Positions 33,219 to 41,511 of a stretch of 64,000 nt of DNA are shown one piece after another (the stretch's first letter is position 1; the number at the start of each line of letters is the position of its first letter). The DNA comes from Pseudomonas putida (GTDB lineage Bacteria > Pseudomonadota > Gammaproteobacteria > Pseudomonadales > Pseudomonadaceae). The notes below the pieces were generated by a model. It did no database searches, was not told where the DNA came from, and was given only the letters and a program-made list of their open reading frames with translations. The translations under genes and the position numbers were made by a program. The stretch covers positions 310,001 to 374,000 of the forward strand of contig NZ_JANHLD010000004.1 of NCBI RefSeq assembly GCF_028682455.1, given 5' to 3'.

Positions 33219-34520
33219 TTATCTCCGATTCGGGGTGAAGGTGCTCGGCAACGTGGCCCAGCAACTATCGTAGTCGGCCTGCAATTGCGGGCACTCAAGC
33301 GCATGGCGGCTCGGACGCAGCACCTGGCTGGTCTCGAACATGAAGGCCATGGTGTTGTCGATCTTGTTCGGTGCAAGGTCCACGGCGATGGCCTTGGTGC
33401 AGGTCTCTGCATCCGGGCCGTGGGCGCTCATGCAGCTGTGCAGGGACGCGCCGCCAGGCAGGAAGCCTTCGGCCTTGGCATCGTAGGCGCCCTGGATCAG
33501 GCCCATGAACTCGTTCATCAGGTTGCGGTGGAACCACGGTGGACGGAAGGTGTTCTCGGCCACCATCCAGCGTGGCGGGAAGATGACGAAGTCTAGGTTG
33601 GCCATGCCGGGCACGCTGGTTGGCGAAGTGAGCACGGTGAAAATCGACGGGTCCGGATGGTCGAAGCTGACCGTGCCGATGGTGTTGAAGCGACGCAGGT
33701 CGTACTTGTAGGGCACGTTGTTACCGTGCCAGGCCACCACATCCAGCGGCGAATGATTGAGCTGGCAACCCCACAGTTCGCCGAGGAACTTCTGCACCAG
33801 CTGCACCGGGCCCTGGTGGTCCTCATAGTGCGCGACCGGTGCGAGAAAATCCCGAGGGTTTGCCAAGCCGTTGCTGCCGATCGGCCCCAGGTCCGGAATG
33901 CGCAGCGGTGCGCCATGGTTCTCGGCAAGGTAGCCACGGGCCTGCTTGTCGAGCAATTCGACGCGGAACTTCAAGCCGCGCGGCAGCACGGCGATTTCCA
34001 GCGGCTCGACGTCCAGCACGCCCAACTCGGTGACGATGCGCAGGCGACCCAGTTCCGGCACCAGCAGCAGCTCGCCGTCGGCGTTGAAGAACACCCGCTC
34101 CATGGAGCGGTTGGCGCTGTAGTTGTAGATGCTGATGCCGGCCGGCTTCTCGCTCGCCGAGTTCGCGGCCATGGCCACCCAGCCATCGATGAAGTCGGTC
34201 GGCTCGCTCGGCAACGCCTGCGGGCTCCAGCGCAAGCGGTTGGGCGTAACCTGGCCCAGCGGGCCACCGGCCAGTTGTCGCTCCAGGCGCTCGAAACGCG
34301 GATGCAGGGCCGAAGGCCGGATGCGGTACATCCAGGTGCGGCGCATTTCGCTGCGGGTCATGGTGAAGGCGGTGCCTGAGAACAGCTCGGCATACAGGCC
34401 GTAGGGCGCTTTTTGCGGCGAGTTCTGCCCCACCGGCAAGGCGCCGGGCAAGGCTTCGCTGGCGAATTCGTTGCCAAATCCACTCAGGTAGTCGAGGACG
34501 GGGGTGCTATCGAGGTTCAT
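33219..34520 (-). CDS. hmgA: Homogentisate 1,2-dioxygenase
   Basis: A 433-residue iron dioxygenase that opens the homogentisate ring. The start at 34520 has the family N-terminus (YLSGFGNEFASEALPGALPVGQNSPQ). The C-terminal half carries the iron site: PPRWMVAENTFRPPWFHRNLMNEFMGLI with the HRNxMxE His/Glu, and SLHSCMSAHGPDAETC with the second His. First gene of hmgA-fahA-maiA. The HmgR-type operator lies 94 bases upstream in the region shared with the divergent regulator. Confidence 0.97.
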   Translation of the reverse strand: MNLDSTPVLDYLSGFGNEFASEALPGALPVGQNSPQKAPYGLYAELFSGTAFTMTRSEMRRTWMYRIRPSALHPRFERLERQLAGGPLGQVTPNRLRWSPQALPSEPTDFIDGWVAMAANSASEKPAGISIYNYSANRSMERVFFNADGELLLVPELGRLRIVTELGVLDVEPLEIAVLPRGLKFRVELLDKQARGYLAENHGAPLRIPDLGPIGSNGLANPRDFLAPVAHYEDHQGPVQLVQKFLGELWGCQLNHSPLDVVAWHGNNVPYKYDLRRFNTIGTVSFDHPDPSIFTVLTSPTSVPGMANLDFVIFPPRWMVAENTFRPPWFHRNLMNEFMGLIQGAYDAKAEGFLPGGASLHSCMSAHGPDAETCTKAIAVDLAPNKIDNTMAFMFETSQVLRPSRHALECPQLQADYDSCWATLPSTFTPNRR

Positions 34521-34613
34521 CGAGCCTCCGGGCCCAATGCAGGCCGGTTGATGGCAGTTGGCTGCAAGTCGTTCACCGGGGCAGCGCTTCTGCGTTATTT
34601 TTATCGTAATTAC

Positions 34614-34630
34614 ATTACGCATAACGTAAT
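34614..34630. promoter_or_regulatory. HmgR-type operator
   Basis: ATTACGCATAACGTAAT is a 17-base palindrome (ATTACG / CGTAAT arms) in the hmgA-hmgR intergenic region. P. putida HmgR is reported to bind a 17-base palindrome in the hmgA promoter, and this is the only such element here. A related partial ATTACGTTA-like run (CGTAATTACATTACG) lies just before it. Confidence 0.8.
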
Positions 34631-34693
34631 TTGATTGACGAAGACCGTCAAGCTATAAAGACGCCCACCTGGACAACCCGGATCGAACGCACC

Positions 34694-35479
34694 ATGGCCA
34701 AAGCCAGCTCCCCCGCCGACAGCGCCGGCAAACAGAAGGTCCGCTCGGCCGAAGTCGGCACCGACATCCTCAAGGCCCTGGCCCAGTTGTCGCCATCAAC
34801 CTCGCTTTCACGCCTGGCCGAGCATGTCGACATGCCAGCCAGCAAGGTCCATCGCTACCTGCAAGCCCTGATCGCCAGTGGCTTTGCCGAGCAGAACCCG
34901 GCCACCAACCACTATGGCCTGGGCCGCGAAGCCTTGCGCGTGGGGCTTGCGGCCCTGGGTGGAATGGATGTGCTGAAGGTCGCGGCGATGCCGCTGTCGC
35001 AATTGCGCGACGATTTGAACGAAAGCTGCTTTATCGCCGTATGGGGTAATCAGGGCGCTACCGTGGTCAACATCGAACCTGCGGTACGCGCCGTGACCGT
35101 AGTGACCCAGATTGGCTCGGTGCTGCCGCTGCTCAGTTCATCGACGGGGCTGGTGTTCGGCGCCTACTTGCCGGAGCGCGAAACCATCGAACTGCGTGAC
35201 CAGGAACTGGTGGTCCTCGGCCAAGGCGCCAGCGAATACGAGACGCTGTTCGCCAGCATCCGTGAACGCGGCCTGCACCATGTCCACGGCTTGTTGATGC
35301 CGGGTGTCGATGCGCTCTCGGCCCCGGTGTTCAATGCGGTCGGCAAGATTGCCGCAGTGCTGACCGTGGTCGGCCCGACGTCGATCTTCCATGCCGACGA
35401 GCAAGGCCCGGCGGCACAGCAACTGCTGGCAGCGGCCAGGCAGATCAGCTGGCGCATGGGCTACGAAGAAGCCCGGTGA
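34694..35479 (+). CDS. hmgR: IclR family repressor of homogentisate catabolism
   Basis: A 261-residue IclR-type regulator, divergent from hmgA. The start at 34694 (MAKASSPADS) is preferred; the frame extends upstream through the operator. The winged helix lies at about residues 20-85 (LSRLAEHVDMPASKVHRYLQALIASGF). The effector domain includes LSSSTGLVFGAYLPE and ISAPVFNAVGKI-type DALSAPVFNAVGKIAAVLTV. In P. putida HmgR represses hmgABC and is released by homogentisate; the same is expected here from the conserved operator and order. Confidence 0.93.
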   Translation: MAKASSPADSAGKQKVRSAEVGTDILKALAQLSPSTSLSRLAEHVDMPASKVHRYLQALIASGFAEQNPATNHYGLGREALRVGLAALGGMDVLKVAAMPLSQLRDDLNESCFIAVWGNQGATVVNIEPAVRAVTVVTQIGSVLPLLSSSTGLVFGAYLPERETIELRDQELVVLGQGASEYETLFASIRERGLHHVHGLLMPGVDALSAPVFNAVGKIAAVLTVVGPTSIFHADEQGPAAQQLLAAARQISWRMGYEEAR

Positions 35480-35735
35480 ACTATTCACAAAGAATCACAG
35501 TCATTAACAGGTGCCTGGGCTAACGTTAGCGACACGGCACTGTTGCCCAGTGTGTAACAGTGATTGTCAGCAGCCGCTATTTTTCCTTGAGGGTCAGCGG
35601 CTTATTCTGTTTGCACCAGGACGGCACTGTAGCAACAGGCCCTCCAGGCCGGACACTCAAGGCGTGAACACCCCGCTGGTCCGGCACCAGGTTCACCGAC
35701 GTTGATTTTGAAGCTCCTTGATCTGCGTCTTACTT
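35480..35735. other. Gene-free region with hairpin and downstream terminator; possible small RNA
   Basis: No credible coding frame is seen. An AGCCGCT...AGCGGCT hairpin (35572-35602) lies in the middle, and a strong terminator closes the region at 35736-35763, far from the hmgR stop. A transcript ending at that terminator could be a small RNA or a long hmgR 3' end. Confidence 0.35.
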
Positions 35736-35763
35736 GGCCGCTACGTCTGTAGCGGCCTTTTTT
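35736..35763 (+). terminator. Rho-independent terminator
   Basis: GGCCGCTAC-GTCT-GTAGCGGCC is a perfect 9-base stem followed by TTTTTT. It is oriented for plus-strand transcription and lies 257 bases after hmgR. It also sits just beyond the end of the convergent small membrane-protein gene. Confidence 0.88.
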
Positions 35764-35774
35764 ATGCGCGCAGG

Positions 35775-36128
35775 TCAGTCGTCATCGCTGTCGTCGAAAT
35801 GAAAACGGTGCAGCAAGCGGTGAGCGATTGGCGCGAAGATCAAGCCGATAGTGGCGACGAATACCAGCCCTACATACAGGCCGTAGCCGGCGAAGAACAG
35901 CTTGCCACCGATGCTCTGCGGGAGAATTACCGGCCCCACCCCACCCAGCAGCAAAGTGGCGTTGAAAATGGCGTCATGCAACGGAATGTGCGGCTCGAAG
36001 TACAGGTGCCCCACCACCCCCAACAGTACCGAGCCGATCAGCAGCAGGCAGGCTGCCACGGCATGCCACATCAGGCGCCAGCGAAACTGGCGAGGCGAAA
36101 TGACGGCGTCGTTCTTGGACTCGTACAT
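35775..36128 (-). CDS. Hypothetical small membrane protein
   Basis: A 117-residue protein I do not recognise. The start at 36128 (MYESKNDAVIS) has GGAG 8 bases upstream. It has three hydrophobic segments (MWHAVAACLLLIGSVLLGVVG, IFNATLLLGGVGPVILP, LFFAGYGLYVGLVFVATIGLIF) and ends in a run of histidines and aspartates (LLHRFHFDDSDDD). It stands alone between hmgR and the SDR gene. The layout suggests a small inner-membrane protein. Confidence 0.7.
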   Translation of the reverse strand: MYESKNDAVISPRQFRWRLMWHAVAACLLLIGSVLLGVVGHLYFEPHIPLHDAIFNATLLLGGVGPVILPQSIGGKLFFAGYGLYVGLVFVATIGLIFAPIAHRLLHRFHFDDSDDD

Positions 36129-36206
36129 CCCTTGTACTCCTGTATCGATCGTGGCCGTCCAGCATAGGTAACTTCGGTTGGCGACCACAACCACAGGGCT
36201 TGAGCC

Positions 36207-37115
36207 TTATTGATACTTCTGCAGATTGGCCATCATCTGCTGCAACGCCTCCAGGGTGTCGTGGGGATGCACGGCGTTATCAAAATTGCCGATGCGCTCC
36301 CAGTTGGCAGCCACATCCTCCGGCGAGAAGCCTTCATGGGGGTTGAAGCCCACACCCAGGCTGCGCTCCCAGCGCACCTTGCCGATCCAGCCGCCCCCCA
36401 CTTCATACAGGCCGCCAGTGTCCTGGCACCGTTCGCTTCCCAGATACACCACCAACGGGCTGACGAGTTCAGGCTTGAGCTGTTCGAACACTTGCGGTGG
36501 CAGCAACCCTTCGGTCATGCGCGTGCCGCCGGTGGGTGCGATGGCGTTGACCAGGATGCCGTGCTTGCGTCCTTCAATGGCCAGGGTGCGGGTCAGGCCG
36601 TACAGGCCAAGCTTGGCCATGCCGTAATTGGCCTGGCCGAAATTGCCGTAGATGCCCGAGGTCGACGAGGTGAACACCACCCGCCCGCCATTCTGTTCGC
36701 GCAGGTGCGTCCAGGCAGCGCGGGTGACCTTGTAGGCGCCTTCGACATGCACCTGGTACACCTGCTCCCAGTCGCTGTCTTCCATCTTGTGGAATGTCTT
36801 GTCGCGCAGGATGCCAGCATTGTTGACCAGCACATCGACCCGGCCGAAGGTGTCCAGCGCTTGCTCGACGATCCGCTGGCCGTCGCTGACCGAGTCATGG
36901 TTGGCCACCGCCGTGCCACCTGCCTCGCGAATCTGCGCCACCACCCGGTCGGCGGCCGAGGTACTGGCCCCTTCGCCATGGGTCGAGCCGCCCAGGTCGT
37001 TGACCACCACCCGCGCCCCATGGCGGGCGAACAGCAAGGCATGTGCCTGCCCCAGGCCACCACCGGCTCCAGTGACAATGACCACTTTTTCGTCCAGGCG
37101 CAGTGAATCGTTCAT
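36207..37115 (-). CDS. SDR family oxidoreductase (3-hydroxyacyl-CoA dehydrogenase-like)
   Basis: This 302-residue short-chain dehydrogenase has the cofactor motif VIVTGAGGGLGQAHAL, the NAG motif VLVNNAGILRDKTFHKM, the serine region VVFTSSTSGIYGNFGQ and the catalytic YGMAKLGLYG. The sequence is of the branch shared with the dehydrogenase part of peroxisomal multifunctional enzyme type 2, which acts on 3-hydroxyacyl-CoA. A C-terminal extension of about 60 residues follows the core. It is probably co-transcribed with the hydrolase upstream. Confidence 0.85.
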   Translation of the reverse strand: MNDSLRLDEKVVIVTGAGGGLGQAHALLFARHGARVVVNDLGGSTHGEGASTSAADRVVAQIREAGGTAVANHDSVSDGQRIVEQALDTFGRVDVLVNNAGILRDKTFHKMEDSDWEQVYQVHVEGAYKVTRAAWTHLREQNGGRVVFTSSTSGIYGNFGQANYGMAKLGLYGLTRTLAIEGRKHGILVNAIAPTGGTRMTEGLLPPQVFEQLKPELVSPLVVYLGSERCQDTGGLYEVGGGWIGKVRWERSLGVGFNPHEGFSPEDVAANWERIGNFDNAVHPHDTLEALQQMMANLQKYQ

Positions 37116-37243
37116 GCTCAACACTCCAGCAATTCGGCAAGGGATGCCCGAGTGTCGGCCAGCACCAGCCGGCACACAATCAAGCGGGCACAGGGTGAAT
37201 GGCAGGCAATAAGGTCAAGCGATGATGGGTTGCGCCCGGCCGA

Positions 37244-38149
37244 TCACGACCAGGCGACTTTCTGGGGAATGTGCGCCAGCGGCTGCTCACGGAATTCCAG
37301 GTAATGGCGCAGCACCTGTACCGGCGCTTCGGTATGGGGGTAATGGCCGATGCCATGCAGCGACACCGAGTCGGGGTCGGGTACCAGTTCGTTGTAGCGC
37401 TCGAGCATGTGTGCCCCGGACACCGGGTCGACCGCACCGTTGATAAAGCGCAACGGCACCGCTTTGCTCATCAAGGCGCCAACCCACCGTTCGCGATAGG
37501 TCGTGCGCTCGGGTACATAGGCAACCAGTTTGTGCAGGATCCGCGTACCGCGGTTCGTGGCGATCAGGCTCCAGTAGTCGTCCAGCGCGCTTTCGCTGGG
37601 ATGGGTGCAAGGCCCGTAGATCTGCGTGACATGGCGTACCAGGTCATCACGCCCGAACGAGCGCCCCACCAGCCACCCCAGGCGGCTGAGCAGCAGCTTC
37701 TGGATCAGCAACGCCCGGTGCCGTTCGGGAAACAGGCCCCCATTGAGGAATACACAACTGGCGACCTGCGCTCGCCCCTCATGGTGGCGCGCCAACAGTT
37801 CTTGGGAGACGCTGGCGCCGTAATCATGCGCCAGCAAGTGCACGGGCTGGTCGACCTGCAGGTGCTTGAGCAACGCCTGCTGCAGATCGGTCTGCTCCAT
37901 CAGGCTGTAGCGGTGATGCAGCGGCTTTGCCGAATCACCAAAACCGAGCATGTCGCAGGCAATTACCCGAAAACGTTGGGCCAGTGGCGCCCACAGGTAG
38001 TGCCAATCCCAGCTCGCGGTGGGAAATCCGTGGATAAGCAGCAGGGGTTCACCTTGCCCTGCCGTCCAGTATCGAATGTTCTGGTCTCGGAACGAGAAGC
38101 TCAGGCCCCGGGTCCTCCAGACACACAATGGAATCTCGGCCAAAGGCAT
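37244..38149 (-). CDS. Alpha/beta hydrolase with aspartate nucleophile
   Basis: A 301-residue hydrolase. LLLIHGFPTASWDWHYLW provides the HG oxyanion motif, CDMLGFGDSAKP follows, and the nucleophile elbow is LLAHDYGASVSQELL, with Asp in place of Ser as in haloalkane dehalogenases and epoxide hydrolases. FINGAVDPVSG and GIGHYPHTEAP supply the acid and base. The start at 38149 is preferred to a longer frame. The substrate is not known. It is followed on the same strand, 128 bases on, by the SDR gene. Confidence 0.83.
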   Translation of the reverse strand: MPLAEIPLCVWRTRGLSFSFRDQNIRYWTAGQGEPLLLIHGFPTASWDWHYLWAPLAQRFRVIACDMLGFGDSAKPLHHRYSLMEQTDLQQALLKHLQVDQPVHLLAHDYGASVSQELLARHHEGRAQVASCVFLNGGLFPERHRALLIQKLLLSRLGWLVGRSFGRDDLVRHVTQIYGPCTHPSESALDDYWSLIATNRGTRILHKLVAYVPERTTYRERWVGALMSKAVPLRFINGAVDPVSGAHMLERYNELVPDPDSVSLHGIGHYPHTEAPVQVLRHYLEFREQPLAHIPQKVAWS

Positions 38150-38334
38150 CAGGGGCGTCCCAGTCGGTAGATGTAGGTCGCACTGAGCAAGGCAGCGGCT
38201 GCGGTCATTGCAATCACCTCGGCACATTCGTGTGCTCTATTGGATCCAGTCTAGCCAGTACTGGTTCGCAGGTGAGTTGCATTGGCAGCCAGCTTATTGA
38301 CCCTGTGAGTCAGCCGGTCAAATAGAGAGGCGCA

Positions 38335-39021
38335 TCACAACAACACTGTGAGCAGTGGCGCGGCAAACAGGTTGAGCAACCCGGTGAGGACCATCACCAG
38401 CCCCGCAACAGAGCCTTCCTCGCCGCCTACCTCATGAGCTCGACTGACGCCCGCACCATGGGCACCGACTCCGAACAGCGCACCACGGGCCAAAGCTGTG
38501 CGCAGCGGCAGGAACTTGAGCAGTACCCCGCCGAACAGGGCACCCAGTACCCCGGTAAACATTACGAACACTGCCGTCAGCTCCGGCACCCCACCCAGGT
38601 CACGGGCCAGGGGCATGGCAAACGGGGTGGTGATCGAGCGCGGCAACAACGACAAGCTCACCGAATTGTCCAGCGCCAGCAGGTGCGCCAGCCCCCAGGA
38701 ACTGCCGATCGACGCCGCACTGCCCACCAGCATGCCCAGCGACAAGGCCGGCCAGTGCCGCGCCAGCAAGGTGCGCTGCTGCCAGATCGGCACGGCAAAG
38801 GCCACCGTGACCGGGCCCAGCACCGACATCAGCCAATGGGTGTTGCGCGCGTACTCGGCATAGGCCGTGTGCAAGGGCACCGCGACCGCCAGCAACAGGG
38901 CGGGCACCAGGATCAGTGGAGAAAGCAGGTAGCGGCCCGTGCGCCGGTACAACCAGCGGCTGCCCAGGTAGGCCAGCAGGGTCAGCGCCAACCAGAACAG
39001 AGGCATGGGCTCAAGCGTCAT
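38335..39021 (-). CDS. LrgB/CidB family membrane protein
   Basis: A 228-residue protein with about seven membrane helices. The LrgB motifs are clear: LLPRSITTPFAMPLARDLGGVPELTAVFV, and GVGAHGAGVSRAHEVGGEEGSVAGLVMVLTGL. This family works with LrgA/CidA holin-like proteins in controlling autolysis, or in some species in pyruvate transport. Its start overlaps the end of the LrgA-type gene by 11 bases. Confidence 0.92.
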   Translation of the reverse strand: MTLEPMPLFWLALTLLAYLGSRWLYRRTGRYLLSPLILVPALLLAVAVPLHTAYAEYARNTHWLMSVLGPVTVAFAVPIWQQRTLLARHWPALSLGMLVGSAASIGSSWGLAHLLALDNSVSLSLLPRSITTPFAMPLARDLGGVPELTAVFVMFTGVLGALFGGVLLKFLPLRTALARGALFGVGAHGAGVSRAHEVGGEEGSVAGLVMVLTGLLNLFAAPLLTVLL

Positions 39022-39397
39022 GGCGCATCCTCCAGCGACACACCCACTCCACAGTCACCGCCGTCATCACCATGACCATCAAGGTGCTGACGCCGATCAC
39101 CAGCAAGATCCGCCAACCTTCGTCACGCATCAGGCTGCCATAGTCGAGCAGGCTCATCAGGGCAGGGATAAAGAACAGCAGCATCTCGGCCATCAGCAGG
39201 CCCGCACCCAGTTGCAGGGTGGCAGGCTTCAACCAGCCCAGGGCGAACAGCAGCAACAGCAAGGCCAGGCCCATGACCCCGCCCGGGATCGGCCAGCCCA
39301 GCCAGGCAGCCAACTGGCCGCCGAACAGATAGAGACCAAGAAAGACCGCAAGCTCGACGAGCAAGCGCAGGAATCGTTTGATAGACGCGGGTTTCAT
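39011..39397 (-). CDS. CidA/LrgA family holin-like protein
   Basis: A 128-residue protein with four hydrophobic segments, including LGLYLFGGQLAAWLGWPIPGGVMGLALLLLLFALG (the IPG..G motif of the family) and AGLLMAEMLLFFIPALMSLLDY. The C-terminal helix is LLVIGVSTLMVMVMTAVTV. It forms a pair with the LrgB-type gene downstream and is divergent from a LysR gene, as in cidR-cidAB arrangements. Confidence 0.92.
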   Translation of the reverse strand: MKPASIKRFLRLLVELAVFLGLYLFGGQLAAWLGWPIPGGVMGLALLLLLFALGWLKPATLQLGAGLLMAEMLLFFIPALMSLLDYGSLMRDEGWRILLVIGVSTLMVMVMTAVTVEWVCRWRMRHDA

Positions 39398-39494
39398 CGC
39401 AGGGGACCTCTTCAGGCCTTCATTCTAGAAGCCTGCCCCACACGCCAAAAGCGAATTGTTAGACTTGCTTCCATTCCACAATGGAATCACGAAC

Positions 39495-40382
39495 ATGGAA
39501 TTCAAACAGCTGCGCAGTTTTATCGAAGTGGTCCATCGCGGTGGCTTCACCCAGGCCGCCCATACCTTGCACATCAGCCAGTCGGCAGTAAGCAAGCAAG
39601 TGGCCCAACTGGAACAGGACCTGGGCACGCCCTTGCTTGAACGCCAGGGCTCGCACCTGCACCTGACCGCTGCCGGCAAGATCGTCCTGGAGCGTGGCGA
39701 AGCCATGCTGCGCCTGCGCCAGGAACTGCAAAACGAACTCGACGACTTGAGCCATCTGGGCCGTGGCGAACTGCGCCTCGGCCTGCCCCTGCTGGGTAGC
39801 GATGCGCTGTTCGCCGGGTTGTTCGCCGAGTACCGGCGTCGCTACCCGAACATCGGCATCCATTTGCTCGAAGGTGGCAGCCGCAGTGTCGAACAAGCCG
39901 TGCAAAGCGGCGAACTGGAACTGGGCGGCAGCCTCACGCCCAATGACCCGGCATTCGCCTACCAGCCCTTTTGCAACGAACCGCTCGATGCGCTGTTGCC
40001 TGTCGATCATCCACTGGCCGATGCCGGCCAGGTCAGCCTGGCACAACTGGCCGACACGCCGTTCCTGCTGTATCAGCGCAGTTTCGTACTCAACGATCGT
40101 TTGCTCAGTGCCTGCCAGCAACTGGGGTTCACTCCCCGGGAGGGAGGCCGTAGTGGCCAGGCCGACTTTCTCGCAGCGCTGGTGGCGGCTGGCCAGGGAG
40201 TTGTGTTGCTGCCCAGCGTGGTGGCTAGGGGACTGGAACGCCCCGGCGTGGTCCGCCTGGCGTTGAGCGAGCCCACCGACCTGCGCTGGGACATCGCCTT
40301 CATCTGGCGCCAGGGCGCCTATCTGTCACGCGCCGCGCAGGCCTGGCTGCAGTTGCTGCGCGAGCAACCGCAGTCGTCGTGA
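39495..40382 (+). CDS. LysR family regulator (CidR-like position)
   Basis: A 295-residue LysR protein. The start at 39495 gives MEFKQLRSFIEVVHRGGFTQ with the helix-turn-helix HISQSAVSKQVAQLEQDLG. The effector domain follows (ELRLGLPLLGSDALFAGLFAEYRRRYPNIGIHLLE). Divergence from the LrgA/LrgB-type pair suggests it controls them, as CidR does; this is inference. Its stop directly abuts the stop of the convergent flavodoxin gene (TGATCA). Confidence 0.88.
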   Translation: MEFKQLRSFIEVVHRGGFTQAAHTLHISQSAVSKQVAQLEQDLGTPLLERQGSHLHLTAAGKIVLERGEAMLRLRQELQNELDDLSHLGRGELRLGLPLLGSDALFAGLFAEYRRRYPNIGIHLLEGGSRSVEQAVQSGELELGGSLTPNDPAFAYQPFCNEPLDALLPVDHPLADAGQVSLAQLADTPFLLYQRSFVLNDRLLSACQQLGFTPREGGRSGQADFLAALVAAGQGVVLLPSVVARGLERPGVVRLALSEPTDLRWDIAFIWRQGAYLSRAAQAWLQLLREQPQSS

Positions 40383-40838
40383 TCAGCCTCGCAGTTTAGC
40401 GATGAGCTCTGCCAGCCACGGCTCGGCATCAGTCTCAGGCGTGACGGTTTCACTGGCATCCAGGCGCAGCATCGGCTGCACTTCATTGACACCCAGCTCG
40501 GCGAACAGCTCGCGCAACTGCTCGCCACCCCCACAGAAAGTATCGCCGTAGCTGGAGTCACCCAGGCCGATCACCGCACCGGGCAGGCCGCGCCAGGCGG
40601 CGGGCAGCACATCGCGAATTTCGCTGAACAACGGCATCAGGTTATCCGGCAACTCACCCATGCCAGTGGTCGAGGTCACGGCCAGAAAAGCGTCGGGCGC
40701 AAAGCCCTGGAGGTCCTGCAAGGTGGCGCGGGCAGCGTGCCAGGCCTCGAAACCTGCGGCCTTGAGCAGGGATTCGGCATGCCGTGCGACTTCTTCGGCC
40801 GTGCCGTAGACCGAACCGGAAAGGATGGCGACTTTCAT
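40383..40838 (-). CDS. Flavodoxin-like protein (MioC type)
   Basis: A 151-residue flavodoxin domain. The start at 40838 gives MKVAILSGSVYGTAEEVARHAESLLKAAG, where SGSVYGTAEE binds the FMN phosphate. VTSTTGMGELPDN and GLGDSSYGDTFCGGGEQLRELFAELG are the other FMN loops. It would carry electrons in the cytoplasm; the partner is unknown. Confidence 0.88.
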   Translation of the reverse strand: MKVAILSGSVYGTAEEVARHAESLLKAAGFEAWHAARATLQDLQGFAPDAFLAVTSTTGMGELPDNLMPLFSEIRDVLPAAWRGLPGAVIGLGDSSYGDTFCGGGEQLRELFAELGVNEVQPMLRLDASETVTPETDAEPWLAELIAKLRG

Positions 40839-40979
40839 AGTGGATTCCGAAACTGAGTAAAAACGTAGGATACTAACATCGGACACTGGCAAAAGGCCTC
40901 ACTCTCCAGGTGTGAGTCCCCGACCAATAAACTAGAATCAGCCGCCGTGCTCGCTCCAATAGACCTTGCGAACTATTCG

Positions 40980-41438
40980 ATGATCAACGCCAAACTGCTG
41001 CAACGCATGATTGACGCCTCCAACGATGGCATCGTGGTCGCCGAACAGGAAGGCGACGACGACACCATCCTGATCTACGTGAACCCGGCGTTCGAGCGCC
41101 TGACCGGCTACGACGCCAACGATATCCTCTACCGCGACTGCCGCTTCCTGCAGAACGACGACCGTGAGCAGGCGCCCCGCCGCCTGATCCGTGAGGCCAT
41201 CAAGAGCGGCCAGCCCAGTCGGGAGATCCTGCGCAACTACCGCAAGGACGGCAGTGCCTTCTGGAACGAGCTGTCGATCACCCCGGTGTACAACGAAGCC
41301 GACCAGCTCAAGTACTTCATCGGCATCCAGAAAGATGTCAGCCGCCAGGTCGAGGCCGAACAGCGGGTGATCGAACTGGAACGTGAGCTTGCGCAGGCTC
41401 GGGCACGCATTGCCGAACTGGAAAGCGACCAACGGTAA
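40980..41438 (+). CDS. Short LOV blue-light photoreceptor (PpSB1-LOV type)
   Basis: A 152-residue protein that is a single LOV domain with N- and C-terminal helices. It opens MINAKLLQRMIDASNDGIVVAEQEGDD, very close to the P. putida short LOV proteins PpSB1/PpSB2. The photoactive cysteine lies in ILYRDCRFLQNDD, and the FMN-contact run NYRKDGSAFWNELSITPV and YFIGIQKDVSRQ follow. The C-terminal helix (QRVIELERELAQARARIAELE) can form a coiled coil for dimerisation. No effector domain is present; in P. putida such proteins act through LitR/PplR regulators, and one is encoded 0.7 kb downstream. The ribosome site is weak. Confidence 0.92.
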   Translation: MINAKLLQRMIDASNDGIVVAEQEGDDDTILIYVNPAFERLTGYDANDILYRDCRFLQNDDREQAPRRLIREAIKSGQPSREILRNYRKDGSAFWNELSITPVYNEADQLKYFIGIQKDVSRQVEAEQRVIELERELAQARARIAELESDQR

Positions 41439-41511
41439 AAAACTAAACCACCGTTTGGCTGTCCATCTCGGTGAAGAAATGCATTCACGACTGACATTTT
41501 CGAGTTCGATC

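Noticed and set aside
35511..35705. A 64-codon frame after hmgR with four cysteines
   Set aside because: No ribosome site and no recognisable pattern; the cysteines are probably chance.
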